This document shows positions 57,764 through 64,000 of a DNA stretch of 64,000 nucleotides, in pieces (positions within the stretch are counted from its first letter, which is position 1; each line of letters starts with the position of its first letter). The DNA is from Trema orientale (lineage: Eukaryota; Streptophyta; Magnoliopsida; Rosales; Cannabaceae): positions 37,231 to 101,230 of the forward strand of contig JXTC01000499.1 in assembly GCA_002914845.1 (NCBI GenBank), given 5' to 3'. A program made the translations under genes and the position numbers. The notes beneath the pieces are model-generated. The model was given only the letters and a program-made list of their open reading frames with translations. It ran no database searches and was not told the DNA's origin.

Positions 57764-60700
57764 TTATAAAGAGGAAACAAGTTCCATTCTCTCTACATGA
57801 TCCTTGAATTTAAACGGTGACATACCCTTAGTCAAAGGATCAGCAATCATCAACTCAGTGCTAATATGCTCAATGACCACTTTCTTTTCCTTAACATGTT
57901 CCCTAATAGCTAAGTACTTAATGTCGATATGCTTACTTCGACTTCCACTTTTATTATTCTTAGCCAAGAATACGGCAGCTGAGTTGTCGCAGAAAATCCT
58001 TAATGGTCTAGAAATAGAATCCATAACTCTAAGTCCAGAAATGAAACTTTTAAGCCATACACCTTGCGTAGTAGCCTCAAAACAAGAGACGAACTCAGCT
58101 TCCATAGTAGAAGTGGCAATCAAAGTCTGTTTGACACTTCTCCATGAAACAGCTCCACCGGCCATAATGAAAATGTACCCGGACGTTGATTTGCGAGAAT
58201 CAACACAACCAGCAAAGTCTGCGTCAGAATAGCCAACCACATCCAAGTTTTCCGTCTGTCTATATATAAGCATGTAAGTTTTAGTTCCTTGGAGATACCT
58301 CATGACTTTCTTTGCAGCTCTCCAGTGGTCCATACTTGGGTTACTTTGATATCGCCCTAACATTCCAACAGCATATGCAATATCAGGTCTTGTACAGACC
58401 TGAGCATACATAAGGCTTCCAACTGCAGAAGCATATGTAATATTTTTCATAGATTCCTTCTCTAACTCATTCTTCGGGTATTGGTTCAAATTGAACTTAT
58501 CCCCTTTCACAATGGGAGCAACACTTGGTGAACAATCCTTCATTCGAAATCTCTCCAAAACTTTGTTGATATAGGTTTCTTGTGATAGTCCTAAGACACC
58601 ACGAGATCTATCTCTATGGATCTTTATGCCAATGACATAAGATGCCTCACCCATATCTTTCATATCAAAGTTTTTAGAAAGGAATTATTTTACCTTGTGT
58701 AGCATACCCTTATCATTAGTTGCAAGTAAAATATCATCCACGTATAAAACAAGAAAACAAATTTTACTCCCACTGATCTTATGGTATATACATTGATCCA
58801 TGGGATTTTCAACAAAACCAAATGAAGAAATTACTCCATGGAATTTGAAATACCATTGACGGGAGGCTTGTTTTAAACCATATATGGATTTCTTAAGCTT
58901 GCAAACCAAATGCTCACCTATACTAGAAGAGAAACCTTTAGGTTGTCTCATGTACACCTCCTCTTCTAGATCACCATTAAGAAATGCTGTTTTCACATCC
59001 ATTTGTTGCAACTCAAGATCGAAATGTGCAACCAACGCCAAAATTATACGAAGAGAATCTTTCTTAGATACAGGAGAAAAAGTCTCTGTGTAGTCGATTC
59101 TTTCCTTTTGTGTGAACCCCTTAGCAACGAGTCTTGCTTTATATCTTTCAATGTTGCCTAATGAGTCTCTTTTGGTCTTAAAGACCCATTTACAGCCAAT
59201 GGCCTTCGCCCCATTAGGCAACTCTACAAAATCCCAGACTTCGTTGCTCTTCATGGAATTCATTTCATCTTTCATGGCATCATGCCATAAATTAGATTCT
59301 TTGCAACTCATGGCTTGTGAAAATGTTTCAGGATCATTTTCAGCTTCAATGTCAGATTCTTGTAGATACACTATGTAATCACTAGGAATTGCCGATCTTC
59401 TTTCACGAGTAGATCTCTTTAAAGTTGGAACACTTTCTCCCTGAGGAGCTTGTGATTCAACTATTTCTTCAGGATCTTGAGGTAATTCCTGAACTTGTTG
59501 ATCTACTGGAAGATTTTCAGCAAGTTGTGGATTTTCAGCGATTGGTTGTTCAACTTGAACTTGCGGTGTGCTATGAACTATCATTAATCTTTCTGATGAT
59601 GTGGAAGGTTGAGTTTCTGTATGATCATGAGCAGGAATTAAATCCCTGAACCGATCCCTCCCACTGATCATGTCATTTTCAAGAAACTTTGAGTTTCTTG
59701 ATTCCACAATCCTAGTAGAGTGAGATGGACAGTAAAACCTATAACCCTTAGACGTTTCAGCATAGCCAATGAAAAAATCACTAATTGTCCTTCGGTCCAA
59801 CTTCTTTTCATGTGGGTTATATATCCTCACTTCAGACGGACAACCCCAAACACGCATATGTCGGAAACTCGGTTTCCAACCTTTCAACAATTCAAAAGGT
59901 ATCTTTGGAACAGCCTTAGTTGAAACACAGTTTAATATATATGCAGCCGTCTTTAGTGCTTCAGTCCACAAAAATTTTGGAAGATTGGAATTGCTAAGCA
60001 TACTTCGCACCATGTCCATGAGTGTTCGGTTCCTTCTTTCAGCAACACCATTCTGATCTGCAGAACCAGGTAAAGTGTGCTGGGCTACAATCCCATGTTG
60101 TTGAAGAAACTTAGCAAAAAGACCTGGTGCCTGTCCATTCTCAGTGTATCTACCATAATATTCACCACCTCTATCTGATCTCATTATTTTTATTTGTTTC
60201 TTGCATTGATTCTCAACTTCAGCCTTAAAGACTTTGAAGGCATCCAATGCTTCATGCTTGTTATGAAGCAAGTACACATACATGTATCGTGAGTAATAAT
60301 CTATAAAAGTGATGAAATATTTCTGACCAGGCATATCTATGTCTGGACAACATATATCTGTATGTATGATTTCTAATATGTTCGAACTCCTATTGGCATT
60401 CTTCTTAGATTTGTTTGTTTGCTTACCCTTAATGCAGTCCACACAAATCTCAAAATCAGTATAATCTAGAGTACTAAGTACTCCATCATTTACTAATCGC
60501 TTAATCCTATCTATGGAGATATGACCTAATCTCCGATGCCATAACATAGAAGAGTCCTCATTAATATTACACCTTTTAGTGCCAGTGTGAACATGCAAAG
60601 AACTATTAGTGGTTTCATTTTGTAAGTAAATACGATATAGACCATCAGATAAAATTCCATTTCCAACATAATTTGATTTATTAAATAAACTAAACATTTT

Positions 60701-61873
60701 GTCTTTAAAAGTAAAAGAAAAACCCAATGGAACAAGTCTAGAAACAGAAATTAAGTTTCGTGAAAAACTCGGTACATAAAAAGTTTTTTCCAAAACTAAG
60801 ATAAAACCACTGTTTAAGATAAGGGTGCATATTCCTATTGCCTCCACATGTGAGCCCGTCTTGTTCCCTGATAAGATGCATAACTCACTTCCCACTGGTT
60901 TCCTTAGGTTTTGCATATCCTATAAAGAGTTTGCAATATGGATTGTAGAACCAGAATCAATCCACCAGGTATTAATATTAACATTAGCCATATTAGATTC
61001 ATAACAAACAAATGAAGATAGATTACCTTTCTTCTCAAGCCACTTCTTGAATTTTGCACAATCTTTCTTCATGTGCCCCTTCTTTTTGCAGAAGAAACAC
61101 TTGTTTTCCTTCTTAATAGCAGTTTGAGGTGGTATTTTACCTTTCCCCTTCTGATTAGTCTTAGAAGTGGAAGCCTGAGATTTGTCAGTTTTATCAACTT
61201 TGTTCTTCTCGCGGACTGTAGCCAACATTGCACTTTCACCCAATTCCATAACAAGCCTCTCCTCTTCTTGAACACACATGGTCATCAATTCATTTATGGA
61301 CCATTTATCTTTATGTGTATTATAAGAGATCTTAAAAGGCCCATACTATTGAGGAAGGGTGTTCAGAATAAAGTGCACCAAGAAGGACTCTGATATATCT
61401 ACCTCCAATTTCTTCAGTTGAGCCGTAATGTCCCGCATTTGCATGATATGGTCACGCACACCCTTAACGGTTGTGAGACGGAGAGAAGAGAATTTCATAA
61501 TTAGGGTGCTTGCCAAGGCTTTTTCTGAAGTGACGAACTGTTCGACAATTGCTTTCAGCAAGTCTCGGACTTTATCATACTGTTCGACAGAACCCCTAAT
61601 ACTAGCAATAATCTTTGTCTTTATGAACATTACGCTGAGCCGATTGGATCTCTCCCATCGCTCATATAGCGCAACTTCAGCAGGAGTGCTATTGTCAGTT
61701 ACTGCAGGTGGTTCTTCTTTCCTTATAGCATAATCTATGTCCATCCACCCCAAATGAAGGAGAATCCTTTCTTTCCATACCTTATAGTTGTCACCCTTAA
61801 GTTCTGGAATTTCTAGATGTATATCAGTGTAACTAGTAGGTTGAGATACTGTAAAAAGTTCAGAAGACTTATA
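57764..61873 (-). pseudogene. Copia gag-pol, one continuous frame with three internal stop codons
   Basis: All parts lie in the same reading frame, broken only by stops at 61346-61348 (TAG, in gag), 60920-60922 (TAG, in protease) and 58685-58687 (TAA, in reverse transcriptase). Visible domains: gag with LKGDNYKVWKERIL; CCHC knuckle CFFCKKKGHMKKDC; protease WWIDSGSTIH; integrase zinc region [10 protein letters not shown] ... CVDCIKGK and core with SDRGGEY; reverse transcriptase with intact YVDD; RNase H with YSDADFAG, STMEAEF and FCDNSAAV. The open frame extends upstream of the first Met (61753) to 61873 with conserved-looking gag text but no ATG there, so the true start is uncertain. As it stands it cannot make a full polyprotein. 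Confidence 0.92.
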
Positions 61874-63735
61874 TTAGAATTTGAGGCCTACATAAACTTA
61901 ATTGTATGTGTTACCAATGTAATACATGCATTAAACTATATCTAATAAAAATTGCCTGTGGGCTAAATTTTTTTAATAGATTATCTCATCTTTATGATAG
62001 AAATGTCAAATTATTTACTTAATGGGTACTTTCTAAATAATTTGATATTCTATCCTCAATGACAAAACTACCAGATTATGTACTAATTCATAATTCCTAT
62101 GGGTAAATTATGAAAATAATATGGTATTTTATCCTAGTTAATTATATGAATATAATAAAATTTCCTGTGGGATAAACTTTATTATATTAAATATAATTAA
62201 TTACAATTTTATGTCTTACTCTTTATGTGATCTTAAACTTAATATATAATTTTAATAAATTAAAAATACTGTGGCTACTCTTTAATTAACTAAAATTATA
62301 TTGACCACTAGACATTTATTATATTATGTTCCAGGCTCTACTTAATGCCTAAGAACAATTATACAGTATCGTGATAGGCATTTACCAAGAATACTCCCAG
62401 GATATTGGTCGGGCATTGGCTCATTAAAAATCAATTCCTTAGACAGAGTAGCGTTCCCAGGGAAACTAGTGGCACAATGGCTTATTCAGAACTAGTTTGT
62501 GTGGAACTTCCTCAGCTCATGCTTTCTCATGTCAACCACATAATTGTTTATGAATTATTCATAACCCAATTGTTCATCTAAATTATTATCTAAATTTATT
62601 TAGTGAACATTTCACAAGTCTTCATGTGCTAAAAATAGGCACTTAACTAAAGTTTTATGTATAAAATCAAGTTTTATGAGAATAAACCAAAATTCCACAA
62701 ATTCTAACAATATCTAAGCTAAAGGATATGTTACAATTTGTAAAACAAAATTTCCATAAAAATAAACATAAATTGCATAATTAAAACATAAATATTATGC
62801 ACTAATATGATTTTATACATAAAATAATTTAATTCCATAAGCATGAAAAAATATTTGCATATCTAAATGTATAACTTAATTTAAGCAACATGATAAAAAT
62901 TCTCAACAAATAATTATTTATGTGCTAAAAAAGTTAAACAAATATTGCATGCATATAACTAAATTATACACACATATTCATAAATTTAGGCACATAAAAT
63001 ATTCTGAATGAATTTTTATAAATATGCCAATATCATAAAATTTCATTAATGAAATTAAGTTTCACAAAATAATATTCATTAAATGCTAAAGATAAGAATA
63101 TTATTATGGCAAATTCTCACAAAAACGAATATTAAAATTCTGGAAAAATCATTTTTTTTTTTTTGAAAAATTGGTGCCCAGAAACGAAATGTCGTTTGTT
63201 ATCCTAAAAGCTGCGTTTTCCAGTGAAAAACGACAAGTCGTTTGAAGCTGACAGGAAAAAAACGACAAGTCGTTTTAAGAAAATGACGACTGATTTTTTT
63301 TTTAATATAAACGACATGTCGTTTTTTGGACTTAAGAAAACGACATGTCATTTTGCCTAACGACAGAAACAAAAACCTCGAGTGAAAACGACATGTCGTT
63401 TTTTGAAGCTAAATCAAACGACATGTCGTTTTCAAAAACGACAGAAACGACCGACGAAAAACGACATGTCGTTTCGTCGTCTTCAACTTTCAGCCGGGTC
63501 TTTTGACCCGTTTTCGACCCGTTTCGGACTCGATTTCGACCCGACTGGTTTTTAGCCCTCCGGACACCGATTTTAACGTTTAAAATCATAGAATTGTTAG
63601 AAAATCAATTGCCTAATGATTTCTAACCTCAGTTTTCATCAAAAAATTCCCAAAAAGAAACTTGCAATTTGAAAAAAAAATTTCCGGTATTTTTTTAAGA
63701 AAACGTAACTCATCAAGGCAGAGGTATTTGAACCT
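61874..63735 (-). other. Untranslated leader of the minus-strand Copia element
   Basis: Lies between the priming site and gag. 61880-63170 is AT-rich without open frames. 63182-63474 carries the palindrome array. 63480-63560 has repeated GACCCG/CGGGTC words. Confidence 0.7.
63182..63474. repeat. Array of eight 16-bp palindromes, paired, about 78-bp period
   Basis: The palindrome AAACGACATGTCGTTT or a one-to-two-base variant starts at 63182, 63228, 63260, 63309, 63338, 63386, 63416 and 63459. Spacings alternate (46, 32, 49, 29, 48, 30, 43), so pairs repeat every 78 bases. Text between them is partly conserved (cgacagaaac twice; ttttttgga and ttttttgaa). Located in the retrotransposon leader. 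Confidence 0.9.
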
Positions 63736-63747
63736 GCTCTGATACCA
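63736..63747 (-). other. Primer-binding site of the minus-strand Copia element
   Basis: In element sense TGGTATCAGAGC, complementary to the 3' end of initiator tRNA-Met as in most plant Copia elements; two bases from the LTR edge. Confidence 0.9.
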
Positions 63748-63749
63748 AA

Positions 63750-64000
63750 TGAAAGTAAAACAATAATCTAACATGTTTCTAATGTCATTGAAACATATAA
63801 ACAATATCAAATAACTTACCTCCAGCCATTGAAAAACAGAGGAAAACAAAAGCGAAAGATTTTCTCACACTTGCTCACTAGGATTGATGGTGTATCTCTG
63901 TAAAGATTCGTGAGCAGTGAGAGGACCCAAACTCCAATTTATAGAGGTTCTCCCATCAAGAACCTTTGAATTTCAGTTTCGTAACCGAAACCGGTTACCA
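63750..64000 (-). repeat. 5' LTR of the minus-strand Copia element, partial
   Basis: 251 bases matching 57156 onward with three substitutions. It continues beyond the window for an expected 80 bases. Confidence 0.93.

Larger units (their letters stand above)
57156..64000 (-). mobile_element. Young Ty1/Copia retrotransposon on the minus strand, cut by the window end
   Basis: The 3' LTR is at 57156-57486 (331 bp); the 5' LTR begins at 63750 and runs past the window. The primer-binding site, read on the minus strand, is TGGTATCAGAGC (63736-63747), initiator tRNA-Met type. The purine tract AAGTGGGAGAA precedes the 3' LTR. Over the 251 comparable bases the LTRs differ at three sites only, so insertion was recent. 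Gag, protease, integrase, reverse transcriptase and RNase H follow in Copia order. A 1.9-kb leader between the priming site and gag contains a palindrome array. Confidence 0.95.

Noticed and set aside
57804-59923. Several plus-strand frames of 67-142 codons
   Set aside because: Antisense shadows of the minus-strand Copia pol frame.
63182-63474. CRISPR-like array
   Set aside because: Repeats are 16-base palindromes with related, not unique, spacers, in a plant retrotransposon leader.
63332-63589. 85-codon minus frame with repeated NDMSF
   Set aside because: It is the palindrome array translated; there is no evidence it is expressed.

Overview
The window is nuclear DNA from a flowering plant, most likely a eudicot. 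The genes have GT-AG introns and plant-specific products: a tandem cluster of serine carboxypeptidase-like (SCPL) genes, a plastid-type uroporphyrinogen-III synthase and an RBP47-type RNA-binding protein. The intergenic DNA is AT-rich and dense in Copia retrotransposons, solo LTRs, hAT-like, Harbinger-like and CACTA-type non-autonomous elements. I cannot name the species.

Layout. (1) 1-29522 holds three tandem SCPL genes, all on the + strand: A (99-2157, exons 3-8 only, its 5' part lies outside the window), B (10892-15729, 490 aa) and C (25540-29522, 488 aa). B and C share eight exons with identical splice phases and a duplicated proximal promoter. The A-B spacer holds an LTR interrupted by an assembly gap (3163-3724), a composite foldback element (3790-7296), a hAT-like element (7362-7732), a solo LTR with perfect target duplication (8114-9477) and a decayed LINE RNase H fragment (9829-10275). 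The B-C spacer holds unclassified repeat DNA, a full-length but dead Copia element (19135-24293) and a CACTA-type MITE (24821-25160). (2) 30246-36343 (-) is uroporphyrinogen-III synthase (9 exons, 293 aa), convergent with SCPL C, with a hAT-like insertion in one intron. (3) 39546-43467 (-) is an RBP47-like protein with three RRMs (6 exons, 416 aa), one intron of which must use a GC donor. (4) 43.8-57.1 kb has no convincing gene. It contains AT-rich DNA, two old tandem duplications, related hAT-like elements rich in GGGCC words and an LTR-like block. (5) 57156-64000 is a young Copia retrotransposon on the minus strand, cut by the window end. Its gag-pol is one long frame broken by three stop codons, and its leader carries an ordered array of a 16-bp palindrome.

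The three host gene groups look functionally unrelated: secreted or vacuolar peptidase/acyltransferase-type enzymes, plastid tetrapyrrole synthesis, and mRNA binding. The only gene-family event is local SCPL duplication followed by transposon expansion of the spacers. I found no clear new biological system. The most unusual structures are the palindrome array in the retrotransposon leader (63182-63474) and the composite foldback element with tRNA-like promoter boxes (3790-7296).
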